Shown here one piece after another: positions 35,099 through 43,796 of a stretch of 48,672 nt of DNA. Position 1 is the first letter of the stretch; each line of letters starts with the position of its first letter. Position numbers and translations under genes: made by a program. The notes under the pieces were generated by a model that was not told where the DNA came from, made no database searches, and saw only the letters and a list, made by a program, of their open reading frames with translations. Source of the stretch: an uncultured Thermoguttaceae bacterium. Lineage in GTDB: Bacteria; Planctomycetota; Planctomycetia; Pirellulales; Thermoguttaceae. The stretch is from contig CALIRO010000071.1 of the NCBI GenBank assembly GCA_938042245.1, positions 1-48,672 of the forward strand, in the 5' to 3' direction.

Positions 35099-35600
35099 CT
35101 AAGGCCGGGGCCAAGGTTTTTTGCCTGTCCTAGGGATAATCTTTAGTAAGGTTGTTCGTAAATTGGCATACTGGACCCCGGCTGGGCCCATTGGCCTTTT
35201 TCGATATTCTTTCGAACGGGCCACGTAGTCGGGCATGCCCAATTGCCCCTTGAGATCCTGGAAAAACTCCTCCACTTGCCACCCCACCCCGCTGTGCGAC
35301 GCCATCGTTTCCGGGGGAACGTCCGCTTGGGCGTGGGAAAGGTAGTATTTTCACCTGGGGCTTGGCTTCCAGCAAGCGGCGGATCAAAAGCCAGATCGGG
35401 GCCCCGAGGCTGCCCTCACATACCCTCCAGACCCAAAGCTGGGCAAACTCGAATGCCAATGGTCCCTTGGCCCCCTCCGGAAGCGGCACGAGGTGCCAAT
35501 CTTCGGCGCGGATCGTGGGGGCCAGGTCCTGGAGTTGCTGAACCTGTGCCTCCGAGGTTGGGCCCCAAGTCCTGGTCCGCTCTGGTACCCGTCGGTTCAT
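35099..35600 (-). pseudogene. IS701-like transposase, C-terminal remnant with frameshift
   Basis: The remains of a DDE transposase of the IS701 type. The first frame (35600 to about 35350) contains WHLVPLPEGAKGPLAFEFAQ and WLLIRRLLEAKPQVK. After a shift at the A4 run (complement of 35348-35351), the second frame continues YYLSHAQADVPPETMASHSG and then WQVEEFFQDLKGQLG with the third catalytic acidic residue (Glu). The N-terminal half with the first two Asp residues is absent, and no terminal inverted repeats were found. The first ATG overlaps the stop of lpxB (ATGA), so the fragment was fused directly behind that gene. It is not functional. Confidence 0.8.
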
Positions 35601-36832
35601 TCGGCTTGCTGGAGGCCAAGGTATTGCAGAATGATTTGGGTGGAGCGGCGGGCAGCTCCCGGCTGAGCCACCGCCTCCCGAAGCGCTTGCAACCGAGCAA
35701 TGCAGGCTGCCCGCTGCTGAGGATCGGTCAACCACTGGATCAAATGCCGGGACATAGGGCCGGACATGTCCTGACAACTTAGATATTCCGGAAAAGGTAC
35801 CCAGCGTGCCTCGGGATCGGAAGGATCATACGGACGAAGATCCTCCGGATGCAGGGGGTCTTGCATGGCCAGCAGGTTGACCAAAGTGATGTACTTTACT
35901 TGGCGGAAATATTGCTGGAGTTGATAAGCTAGGGGGCCGACACGGTAATGGATGACCGTCGGTTTGGCCCGATAGAGCAATTCTAGAGAGACCGAACCGG
36001 AACAGGCCAGAGCGCAGTCGGCCAAAGCGATCAGGTCCGGAGTTCGGCCAACATAAACCTGAATAGGCAGGCTCAGCCCGGAGCGGGCAATTAGTCGGCG
36101 GACCTGCTGGGCCTGTTCCGGTCGATAGGCGGCCACCGCAAACCGCACGTCCGGCGCCGCCTGATGCACCAAATAGGCCGTCTTTAAAAATACCGGCAAA
36201 TTGGCTTGGACCTCCTGCGTTCGAGAACCGGGCAAAAGGGTTACCCACCGGCCCTGTTGTTGCAAGCCGTGTAAGAAATGCTGGTCTAATTTTTGCTGGG
36301 TCAGTTCGTCGAAAAAAGGATGGCCGACATAGACGGCCCGACAGCCGTGCTGCTGAAACCAGGGGGCTTCAAACGGCAGTGCACAAAGCACCAGATCGAC
36401 CAGGCGGCGCATCTTCCGGACTCGCCAGCGTGCCCAGGCCCAGATTTGCGGCGGAGCGTAGTAAAAGACAGGAATTCCATGGACTTTGGCCCGTCGGGCA
36501 ATCCACCAGTTCAATCCGGGATAATCGACTAGCACCACTGCCTGGGGCCGATGATGCCGAAAGTACCGATCCGCCCAACTGACTAGGTTCCAGAAGGTCG
36601 GAAGATGCCGCAGTACCCGACCAAACCACATGACAGCCAACTGGGTCAGATCGGTATGCAACCGAGCCCCTGCTTGGATCATCCGAGGCCCCCCGAATCC
36701 GACCACCTCCAAGCCAGGGAATGCCGCCTGCAACTGGCTAATCAGGTTGGCAGCGTGAATATCTCCACTGGGTTCGCCGGCGGAAAAGAAAATCCTCAGC
36801 GGTTTCTGGGAATGGGGTGGCGCTAAAGGCAT
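35597..36832 (-). CDS. lpxB: lipid-A-disaccharide synthase
   Basis: Glycosyltransferase of family 19 that joins UDP-2,3-diacylglucosamine and lipid X in lipid A synthesis on the inner membrane, which implies a lipopolysaccharide outer membrane. The family landmarks are present: FSAGEPSGDIHAANLI at the N-terminus, VGFGGPRMIQAG, VVLVDYPGLNWWIAR, YYAPPQIWAW, VGHPFFDEL, TLLPGSRTQEV and the nucleotide-binding ACSGSVSLELL. Length is 411 residues, normal. There are two in-frame ATGs, at 36841 and 36832; AGGAA directly abuts the first and lies 9 nt from the second, so 36832 is preferred. The stop codon overlaps the ATG of a transposase fragment. Other lpx genes are not in this window. Confidence 0.93.
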   Translation of the reverse strand: MPLAPPHSQKPLRIFFSAGEPSGDIHAANLISQLQAAFPGLEVVGFGGPRMIQAGARLHTDLTQLAVMWFGRVLRHLPTFWNLVSWADRYFRHHRPQAVVLVDYPGLNWWIARRAKVHGIPVFYYAPPQIWAWARWRVRKMRRLVDLVLCALPFEAPWFQQHGCRAVYVGHPFFDELTQQKLDQHFLHGLQQQGRWVTLLPGSRTQEVQANLPVFLKTAYLVHQAAPDVRFAVAAYRPEQAQQVRRLIARSGLSLPIQVYVGRTPDLIALADCALACSGSVSLELLYRAKPTVIHYRVGPLAYQLQQYFRQVKYITLVNLLAMQDPLHPEDLRPYDPSDPEARWVPFPEYLSCQDMSGPMSRHLIQWLTDPQQRAACIARLQALREAVAQPGAARRSTQIILQYLGLQQAE

Positions 36833-37281
36833 GGAGGCCATTTCCTATGGTACCGGGGATTGGTGTTCGGCTGTAGCTAAAACGGGTTCGCCTCTGGGCA
36901 AGAGAACCAATATTGCAAAATCCTTTTGGGAGGGAAAGAGCAAGTTTCTGGATAGGGAAAGAGTGACGGATGGGGCAGTATTGCCACCAAATAGGGGGGC
37001 TATATGGTTCCCCCTGTCAGGCGCTCCCCAGAAAACCGGGTATAGGCATCGAACGATCTTCGTCAGACTGTCCTTCTGCCAGCCCTCCGGAAGGGGAGGG
37101 TCTGCCGGTCTGGGCGGCCCCAGCAAACAGAAGGGGCAATCGGTTGAACTCATAGGCAAACGGAAGGGTCGGCTTGACAATTTCCCGGTGCATGGCAAAC
37201 TGGAAAAATTATTTCCAAATCGGAGGAACCCACTCTGGCATAGGAAGGCCCCATGGGCTCTTTATGTGGGAAGTAGGATGC
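36833..37281. other. divergent intergenic region, no gene seen
   Basis: Spacer between leftward lpxB and the rightward zinc-ribbon gene. It includes short G/C-clamped palindromes such as CCCTCCGG-aa-GGGGAGGG near 37082 and GGGGGGCTATATGGTTCCCCC near 36995 (21 nt in total, arms of five). No open frame with a ribosome binding site is present. Confidence 0.45.
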
Positions 37282-37986
37282 ATGCCGATTTATGTGGTCT
37301 GCCCGGGCTGTAAGACCCGATTTCAGGTAAGCGATCGGTTTGCGGGCCGAACCGGTCCTTGTCCGAAATGCAAAACGCCCATTACGATTCCTACTCCGGA
37401 CAAGAACAACAAGCCGGAAGTCAAAATCCATGTGCCGGAAGAGTTTTCCTCAGGCGGCCGGAGTGCCACCGGCAAACTGGTGTTAAAACCGATTACCCGG
37501 CGGTATGCCCGATGGAATCCGGTGGTGGCCATAGGGATTGGGGCTAGCAGCTTGGCGGTCATGCTGATCACCGGGCTGTTGGGTTGGATGGGGGTGTTTG
37601 ATTCGTGGCTTGCCCAGGGGATCGGGCTGTTAGTGATTTCCCCGCCGTTGGTGGTGGCCGGGTATATGGCCTTATATGACGAGGAATCGGAGCCCTATCG
37701 AGGCTGGCATCTTTATATTCGGGCGGCTTTGTGTGGGTGGGCCTTTGCCAGTTTGTGGGCCTTGTATGGGTATGTGGGGCCTCGGGTGCTGACCGGCGAG
37801 ATATGGAACTGGTTTTTTTTGGCGCCGCCGTTTCTGGTGTTGGGGGCACTGGCCAGCTTTGCCTGTTTGGACTTGGACTGGGCCAACGGCCTATTCTTAT
37901 ACGCCTTTTATGTGGTGGTAACGATTATCCTGCGCTGGTTGGCCGGGCTGGGGTGGATCTGGATGGATAATCCTGTGCTGAGGTAA
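37282..37986 (+). CDS. zinc-ribbon membrane protein, unknown function
   Basis: A 234-residue protein. Residues 7-33 form an MJ0042-like zinc ribbon, CPGC...CPKC, of the kind found at the N-terminus of many planctomycete and delta-proteobacterial proteins. A short linker follows, then five or six hydrophobic helices between about 75 and 230 (for example VVAIGIGASSLAVMLITGLL, IGLLVISPPLVVAGYMAL). The start is ATG at 37282 with AGGA 5 nt upstream. The frame extends back to 37174, but upstream residues have no matching character. The zinc ribbon would be cytoplasmic; a regulatory or assembly role is possible but not supported by the sequence. Confidence 0.8.
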   Translation: MPIYVVCPGCKTRFQVSDRFAGRTGPCPKCKTPITIPTPDKNNKPEVKIHVPEEFSSGGRSATGKLVLKPITRRYARWNPVVAIGIGASSLAVMLITGLLGWMGVFDSWLAQGIGLLVISPPLVVAGYMALYDEESEPYRGWHLYIRAALCGWAFASLWALYGYVGPRVLTGEIWNWFFLAPPFLVLGALASFACLDLDWANGLFLYAFYVVVTIILRWLAGLGWIWMDNPVLR

Positions 37987-38219
37987 ATCAACCGAAGAAG
38001 GACTACCTACCTGCCAACAGCCGGATGGTTCTGAATCGATAATTCGGTGCGGAGCCAAAGTGCCAACCAGCCTGGAGTGCCAAGAGGGGTGGGACTGGGA
38101 GCTTGTCTGGGGGTAGGAGTGGCGTTGAGAAGAGGAAGGAGTAGGGTTTAGGGGTCGAAGGGAAGCAACGGAGTCCGTTTGGGCGGGGACTTTGAGTATG
38201 GTAGGGAGTCTGCAGAGCG

Positions 38220-39557
38220 ATGTCTGGCCATATGATCTTAGCCATTCCCGAAGTGGCTGGCCTGGACGCCAAGAGCGGCCTGGTGCGTATTCCGCCGGAA
38301 TTGGATGTGCCGCTGACCGAGCGGGTGCGGGCGATTATGGATACGGCCGAGTTCCGGCGGCTAGCCCGGATCAGTCAATTGGGCTTGGTCAGCTTAGTGT
38401 ATCCGGCGGCGATCCATACGCGGTTTGAGCATTCGTTGGGGGTGTATCGGCTGGCGTTGTTATTGCTGAAACAATTGGCCTACCATAGCCGATTCACCCA
38501 ATTGGTCTCGGCGGAGGAGGCGGAGCTACTGATTGCGGCAGCCCTTTTGCATGATATTGGGCATTGGCCTTTTTGCCATCCGATCGAAGAAATGCACCTG
38601 CCCGGAGTGCCGACGCATGAGCGATTTGCCCATCGGTTTGTTTCAGAGACTGAACTGGCCGAGGTGCTGCGAGCATATTGGCGTCTGGACCCGCAGGAGA
38701 TTGTCGATCTGTTAAGCGGCGGCGTTCGGGTGCCGAGCCGACGCCTCCTGGCCAGCATCCTGTCCGGTCCGATCGACATCGACAAAATGGACTATCTATT
38801 TCGGGATAGCCTCCATGCCGGCGTGCCATATGGGCGCAACTACGATCAGCAGCGGCTGATCGGGAGTTTCTGTTTGAATGCCGCCGGCGACGGATTGGCC
38901 ATTACCGACAAAGGCAAGACGGCTGCCGAAATGCTCATCTTTGCCCGGTATGTCATGTTCAGTGAGGTGTATTGGCATCATGGGGTGCGTTCAGCGACGG
39001 CGATGCTGCAACGGGCGGTCTATGGGGTGTACCAGAAGTTGGAATGGGATCGGCTGCTGCGGCTGACGGAAATGGAGATGATCGGCCAGTTGCAATCGGC
39101 GGCAGCGGACAGTCCGGCTGAACAGTTGCTTCAGGGGCTGTTCGGCCCCAAGCGGCGGTTGTATAAACGATTGGCTCAGATTAGCTTCTTGGAAATGCCG
39201 GATTTATATCAGCGCCTGGCGCATCGGCCGTACCCCTGGCTTGTGGCCTGTGCCGACAAGCTGGCCGAGCTCCTCAGCCACCACCTCCGCCAGCCCATCC
39301 AAGCGTATGAAATCCTTCTGGACGCCCCGCCGGTGAAAAAGGAGACCCCCTTGATGGTGGACATTTGGTATCGTAGAGAGGGGCGTTTTCGTCCATTGAG
39401 CCAGGCATCCCCGGTGGCCCAGGCGCTAGCGCCGGAACAATTCGACGATTATGTAAAACGTGTACGGGTGTTTGGACATCCGCGGCTCCTGCCTCTGATT
39501 GCTGCCCCTACGCTGGTCCAAGACCTGCTAGCCGAGGCCGCCCAGCAAGTGGAATGA
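38220..39557 (+). CDS. HD-domain phosphohydrolase (dNTPase/SAMHD1-like)
   Basis: A 445-residue metal-dependent phosphohydrolase of the HD superfamily, in the group related to deoxyguanosine triphosphohydrolase and SAMHD1. The metal ligands are visible as H in HTRFEHSLGVY, HD in ALLHDIGHWPFCH and D in DIDKMDYLFRDS. The C-terminal half is helical and typical of the group. GGGAG lies 11 nt before the ATG at 38220; an ATG four codons later is the only close alternative. The comF gene follows by 56 bp on the same strand. Substrate (dNTP or other nucleotide) cannot be told from sequence. Confidence 0.9.
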   Translation: MSGHMILAIPEVAGLDAKSGLVRIPPELDVPLTERVRAIMDTAEFRRLARISQLGLVSLVYPAAIHTRFEHSLGVYRLALLLLKQLAYHSRFTQLVSAEEAELLIAAALLHDIGHWPFCHPIEEMHLPGVPTHERFAHRFVSETELAEVLRAYWRLDPQEIVDLLSGGVRVPSRRLLASILSGPIDIDKMDYLFRDSLHAGVPYGRNYDQQRLIGSFCLNAAGDGLAITDKGKTAAEMLIFARYVMFSEVYWHHGVRSATAMLQRAVYGVYQKLEWDRLLRLTEMEMIGQLQSAAADSPAEQLLQGLFGPKRRLYKRLAQISFLEMPDLYQRLAHRPYPWLVACADKLAELLSHHLRQPIQAYEILLDAPPVKKETPLMVDIWYRREGRFRPLSQASPVAQALAPEQFDDYVKRVRVFGHPRLLPLIAAPTLVQDLLAEAAQQVE

Positions 39558-39613
39558 GTCTTCCCTTTGATGGCCTTCCCGAACGGACCTGTAGAAAAAA
39601 AGGAGCAAAACCA

Positions 39614-40392
39614 ATGGCCCTGGAACTTCAAAGCTGGTGGAGGCGGATAGGTGGGGCGGTAGGGCGGGCGTTGTTGGATCTGGTGTTTCCGCCGCGGTGT
39701 TTGGTGTGCGGGGCCGAAGGGCCGAACATGCCGGATGGACTATGGCTCTGCCGGAAGTGCCGGGAGGCGTTGTTTCCGGCTGGGCCACCGCTGTGTGCTC
39801 GGTGTGCGGCGCCGATTCGGAGCGGTAGGGAGGCCGTGGCGCCGTGCCCTTTTGTCGGCGCCTGCCCCGGAGCCTAGACGGGGTAGCGGCAGGCGGGCTA
39901 TATGAAGGTCTGCTCCGCGACGTGATCCTCCGGATGAAACACCGAAGCAGCATCCCATTAAGCCAGGCAATGGCGCAGGTGTTTGCCAGTCGGCTTGGGC
40001 AAACCGTTGCTGCCTGGCAACCCAGCTTCTTAGTGCCGGTCCCGATGCATTGGTGCCGACGATGGATCCGAGGCATTAACAGTCCGGAGATATTGGCTCA
40101 ACGGTTGGGCAACGCTTTGGCAGTGCCGGTGAGGCAGCGGCTGGTGGTTCGCGCTCGGCATACCCGGCTCCAGACGGAGTTATCGCCTACAGCAAGAAAA
40201 ACAAACATCCAGGAGGCTTTTCGACTCCGGGATGCTCCGAAAGCGGTCCAAGGCGCCCGGATCATCCTGGTCGATGATGTGCTGACGACCGGGGCCACCT
40301 GCGGCGAACTGGCCAAGCTGCTCAAACAGGCCGGGGCTTCGGCCGTTTGGGCGGCGGTGCTGGCCCGCACGCCGCCGCGAGGTTCCTTGTAA
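39614..40392 (+). CDS. comF: ComF family phosphoribosyltransferase-like protein, in two frames joined by a candidate -1 frameshift
   Basis: ComF/GntX-type protein linked to competence and DNA uptake: an N-terminal zinc finger and a C-terminal phosphoribosyltransferase fold. The first frame (39614-39877) encodes RCLVCGAEG, CRKC and CARC, then ends at a TAG. The second frame (from about 39844) contains GGLYEGLLRDVILRMKH and the PRPP-loop VDDVLTTGATCGE, to 40392. At the junction the heptamer CCCTTTT (39847-39853) is in the 0-frame phase C CCT TTT, followed 5 nt later by a strong hairpin (39859-39895). A -1 slip there gives A-P-C-P-F-C-R, restoring a CxxC pair that the finger needs. AAGGAGC lies 7 nt before the ATG. 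The alternatives are a real one-base deletion or a sequencing error in the C3T4 run. Confidence 0.85.
39847..39895 (+). promoter_or_regulatory. candidate -1 programmed frameshift signal in comF
   Basis: Slippery heptamer CCCTTTT at 39847-39853 (0 frame C CCT TTT). Spacer of 5 nt. Hairpin with an outer stem CGCCTG (39859-39864)/CAGGCG (39890-39895) and an inner stem CCCCG (39865-39869)/CGGGG (39879-39883), with a 6-nt bulge on the 3' side. The 0-frame stop TAG (39875-39877) is inside the loop. Phase, spacing and product all fit, but no experiment supports it. Confidence 0.5.
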
Positions 40393-40946
40393 AAGGAAGT
40401 TCCTTGGAAAAAGTCCTTTTCCCCCAATAGGCATCTTCCATCTTCGCCTAGCAAAACAACGAATCTGCCGGGGTGGCAGATGTGGCCAGTTTTGCCTCCG
40501 CAAAAATTCCATCTTCTTGCCTTTTCCGCCAGCGAAACCACTCCTCTGGAGCATCGCCTAGGTAATCTTCCCCAGGAAAGACCCTGGAAAAAAGCTCTTT
40601 TTGGGTTAAACCGCTTCCAGGAGATTCTGGAAGACCTCTGGGTAGAGATTGGCTGAGCAGACAGTTGCTGATTTCCGACACCATTTTCTGGAAGGCTAAT
40701 GGGGGCGGTGGGAAAGCCCAAGAAGAGGGGAAAAAAATGGATTTTTTGGGTACAATATCCCCCCCAAAAGAGTTATCTCCTAAAAATTTCCAGAAATCCC
40801 CGGGGGCCCTCTCTAGCTTTTTCCCCCCAAGAGTGTTATTATTTTACACGGAAAAGGGCCCAGCTCCTGCCAGAAGGGTCAGCAAAGGTTCCGGCTTCCA
40901 GGAGCTGAGTGGGTTCGTGTGCCGGAACAGAAGGAGGAAGTTGTTA
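40393..40946. other. intergenic region, long leader before DUF1559 gene
   Basis: A 554-bp gap. It has no supported gene on either strand; open frames on the minus strand have no ribosome binding sites. An inverted repeat CAGCTCCTG/CAGGAGCTG (40861-40869/40899-40907) sits just before the DUF1559 start, and TACAAT at 40750 could be a -10 box without a recognisable -35. Confidence 0.45.
40861..40907 (+). promoter_or_regulatory. inverted repeat in leader of DUF1559 gene
   Basis: CAGCTCCTG (40861-40869) and CAGGAGCTG (40899-40907) form a perfect 9-bp stem with a 29-nt loop, ending about 40 nt before the start codon and 24 nt before the ribosome binding site AAGGAGG. It could be an RNA hairpin in the leader or a dyad for a regulator. 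Confidence 0.4.
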
Positions 40947-41984
40947 ATGGCTTATCGAGCGTCTTGTCATGGCAGAGGATTCACATTAGTCGAGCTGTTG
41001 GTGGTTATTACGATTATTGGGATTTTGATTGCCCTGCTATTGCCAGCGGTGCAGTCGGCCCGAGAGGCGGCCCGCCGCACCCAATGCATCAACAATCTCA
41101 AGCAGATTGCCCTAGCCGCCTTAAACCATGACTCCACCTATGGCCAGTTGCCTACCGGCGGATGGGGAAGGACTTGGGTAGGCGATCCGGATCGAGGCGC
41201 CAGCGTCGATCAGCCGGGCGGCTTCTTCTACAACATCCTCCCCTTCATGGAACAGCAAGGAGTCTATCAACTTGGTTCTGGCAAAAGCGATTCGGAAAAG
41301 GCAAGTACTTGGACCCCCCAAGCAGCAGCCACGCCGATTGCTTCCTTGAGTTGTCCTTCTCGGCGGCGGCCTCAGGCGATTGTGGTGCCCAGTTCCAAAT
41401 CGCTTTGCAATCTCACGTTTTCCTCAGGAATGCGTTGGTTCCATTCGGACTATGCGGCCAATGCAGGCGACTACGATGATACGGGCACAACCGGAGATTG
41501 GGGAACCTCCTATACCAATTGTTCCTGGCCGACTCGAGGAACCATTTTCAGCACCACGTTGACAGCTAACGCCACCGGAATCAGCTTCCAGCAAAGCCGG
41601 ATCGGCATCGCCGAAATAGCCGACGGCACTAGCAACACCTACATGGTAGGAGAAAAATATCTGGACGCCAACCGGTACACGACCGGCGACGATCCGGGCG
41701 ACGACGACCCATATACCAGCGGGGCGGCGTGGGACAACTACCGTTGGACAAGGTACAACGCCTCCAACGATCCAACCAGTTCGCCTTTGCCGGAGTATCA
41801 ACCTTCCTCCGATCGAAATAATGTACAATTGCCGCGGGCTTTCGGTTCGGCGCATGCTTCAGGGTTCAACATGGCTTTTTGCGACGGCTCGGTCCGCCCG
41901 ATTAGCTATTCGATCGACCGATGGGTGCATCGGTGTTTAGGCAATCGGCGGGATCGGCAGCCGATTGACACCAGCAAGTTCTAA
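40947..41984 (+). CDS. DUF1559 protein with type IV pilin-like N-terminus
   Basis: A 345-residue member of the DUF1559/SBP_bac_10 family, expanded to dozens of paralogues in planctomycetes. A prepilin signal is clear: [27 protein letters not shown], here split as [11 protein letters not shown] and [16 protein letters not shown], with the cleavage Gly before Phe and Glu at +5. It continues with the family hallmark [18 protein letters not shown]. The large extracytoplasmic part contains two Cys-bearing regions, [18 protein letters not shown] and, near the end, [19 protein letters not shown], both typical of the family. AAGGAGG lies 8 nt before the ATG at 40947. The frame runs back to 40665 without family character. 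A strong terminator follows directly. Confidence 0.94.
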   Translation: MAYRASCHGRGFTLVELLVVITIIGILIALLLPAVQSAREAARRTQCINNLKQIALAALNHDSTYGQLPTGGWGRTWVGDPDRGASVDQPGGFFYNILPFMEQQGVYQLGSGKSDSEKASTWTPQAAATPIASLSCPSRRRPQAIVVPSSKSLCNLTFSSGMRWFHSDYAANAGDYDDTGTTGDWGTSYTNCSWPTRGTIFSTTLTANATGISFQQSRIGIAEIADGTSNTYMVGEKYLDANRYTTGDDPGDDDPYTSGAAWDNYRWTRYNASNDPTSSPLPEYQPSSDRNNVQLPRAFGSAHASGFNMAFCDGSVRPISYSIDRWVHRCLGNRRDRQPIDTSKF

Positions 41985-42011
41985 CTGTTGTCCTCTACCT
42001 TGGGACGGAGT

Positions 42012-42053
42012 ACTCCCACCGGCGCAAGGAGGTTTGACCGGTGGGAGTTTTTT
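42012..42053 (+). terminator. intrinsic terminator after the DUF1559 gene
   Basis: An 11-bp perfect stem ACTCCCACCGG (42012-42022)/CCGGTGGGAGT (42038-42048) with a 15-nt loop, followed by a run of six T. It starts 27 nt after the DUF1559 stop codon. Confidence 0.9.
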
Positions 42054-42374
42054 GCGCGCAGAAAGCCTGCCCAGCCAGGCCATGCTGGAACCCTCGAAAT
42101 CGGAAGGCTTCCGAAGGTGGAAAAAAGGGCAAATCGGGGGAAAATACAATTGGGGGAAACTTCCCCATCGGAGGGCTTCCGAGCAGACAAACGCTGTGCC
42201 AGTGCAACTTCTCCGCCGAAAAAACCGGTGCAGAGGAACAGCACCGTGGAGTAGCAGTTTTTGCTATGGAGATCGCTGTTGGCTTCCGAAGCAAAACAGG
42301 AAAGCAAAGCTCAGCCATCTAGATGAGGTAGCCAACGGTACAGACTATCGGCCAGAGTCTGTGGGCAGGAGAGG
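42054..42374. other. intergenic region, no gene seen
   Basis: Convergent spacer between the DUF1559 gene and dnaB. ACAGACT...AGTCTGT (about 42340-42362) is a 7-bp inverted repeat just after the dnaB stop on the minus strand, without a T-run; it could be a weak terminator for the leftward operon. Confidence 0.45.
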
Positions 42375-43796
42375 CTAAAACGTTTCGGGCTCTTGGAATT
42401 CAGCGTAAGCGGGTTCGTGGTAATTTTCGAATCGGGTAAATTGTTGGAGCCAGGTTAGTTTGACGTCGCCGACGGGGCCGTTGCGCTGTTTGGCCACAAT
42501 GACCTCGGCAATGCCTTTCATTCCCGAGCGTTCCGCTTCTTCCGGAGGGCAGTAATATTCTTCCCGGTGAATAAAGAGGACTACGTCGGCGTCTTGTTCG
42601 ATGGCGCCGGATTCGCGAAGATGGCTGAGGCGTGGACGATGAATTTCTTTTCCCTGTTCCACCTGGCGGTTCAGCTGCGCCACGCACAGGACCGGAACGT
42701 TCAATTCACGGGCCAGGCCTTTCAGCCGACGGGTTATTCGAGCTACCTGTTCTTGCCGAGGGTCTTTCGGATTGTCCGGTTCGATCAGTTGCAGATAGTC
42801 GATGACCAGTAGTCCGAGGTTGCTGCGGCGTTTCAGTCGTCGGGCAATGGCCGCAATTTCGCTCACCGTGCGGGTAGGCGTATCGTCGATGAACAGAGGA
42901 GCCTGACTCAATTTGGAAGAGGCTTGCACCAGTTCCGTCCGATCCTTGGAGGAAATATATCCACTGCGGAACTTATGACCATCAATCCTCCCCTGCGAGC
43001 AGAGCATCCGCTGTACTAGTTCCAGCCGGGACATCTCCAAACTGACAAACAACGCAGGAATCTGGGACTTGATGGTTACATTTTCCGTAATATTGCAGGC
43101 CAAGGCGGTTTTCCCCATGCCGGGTCGGGCAGCCAAAATGATCAGCTCCCCTTCATGCAAGCCGCCAGTCAACCGATCCAAATCGGTAAAGTGGGTAGGA
43201 ATCCCCGCAGCCCCACCCTCCAAACGCCGGTTGATATGATCAAAAACCTCAATCAATACATCCTGCAGGCTGCTAACCCGATTGGCCGAGCGGAACTCAT
43301 GCACCTGAAAGATTTTCTCTTCCGCCCGGCAGACCAATTCCTGCGGCTGCTGCGTCGGGTCATAAGCTTCCCGGAGGATTTCGGTGCTGGCATGGATTAG
43401 TTCCCGCAGAATGGCTTTGTCCCGGACCAACTCAGCGTAATAGACGGCATGGGCCGCTACGGGAACCGATCGGAGCAACTCGGCCAAATACTGCACGCCC
43501 CCCACCGCCTCCAGATCGCCGTTTTTTTGCAGCTCCTCTTTGACAAGCATCACGTCGATCTGCTGGCCGCTCTCCCGCATCCGGAGCAGCGTCCGATACA
43601 ACCGCCGATGGGCATCCGAGTAGAAATCCTCTGGCCGCAATAGCGGCACCACCTCATCGCAAACCTCTGGATCCAGCAAAATGCTTCCCAGTACCCCACG
43701 TTCGGCCTCCAGATGCTGAGGAGGAGGCCGATCCAAAATCTCCGAACTGACCCGTCCAACTCGCCCCAGCCCCTCGAGCCCTCCTCCTGTCCCCAT
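42375..43796 (-). CDS. dnaB: replicative DNA helicase
   Basis: Hexameric 5'-3' helicase of the replication fork. The N-terminal domain (about 25-130) begins PPPQHLEAERGVLGSILLD. The RecA-like C-terminal domain carries Walker A ARPGMGKTA, Walker B LLVIDYLQLI, the DnaB LSHLRESGAIEQDADVV segment and the arginine finger region. No intein interrupts the Walker A motif. Length is 473 residues, normal. AAGGAGGT lies 5 nt before the ATG. It is the last gene of the leftward rplY-pth-rpsF-ssb-rplI-dnaB series but is separated from rplI by 559 bp containing a MITE-like element. Confidence 0.97.
   Translation of the reverse strand: MGTGGGLEGLGRVGRVSSEILDRPPPQHLEAERGVLGSILLDPEVCDEVVPLLRPEDFYSDAHRRLYRTLLRMRESGQQIDVMLVKEELQKNGDLEAVGGVQYLAELLRSVPVAAHAVYYAELVRDKAILRELIHASTEILREAYDPTQQPQELVCRAEEKIFQVHEFRSANRVSSLQDVLIEVFDHINRRLEGGAAGIPTHFTDLDRLTGGLHEGELIILAARPGMGKTALACNITENVTIKSQIPALFVSLEMSRLELVQRMLCSQGRIDGHKFRSGYISSKDRTELVQASSKLSQAPLFIDDTPTRTVSEIAAIARRLKRRSNLGLLVIDYLQLIEPDNPKDPRQEQVARITRRLKGLARELNVPVLCVAQLNRQVEQGKEIHRPRLSHLRESGAIEQDADVVLFIHREEYYCPPEEAERSGMKGIAEVIVAKQRNGPVGDVKLTWLQQFTRFENYHEPAYAEFQEPETF

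Noticed and set aside
34693..35600. Genomic island integrated at tRNA-Arg
   Set aside because: The transposase fragment lies nearby, but no duplicated tRNA 3' end and no integrase were found.
40098..40721. Leftward 207-codon frame opposite comF
   Set aside because: Overlaps the well-supported PRTase part of comF and has low-complexity translation; a shadow frame.
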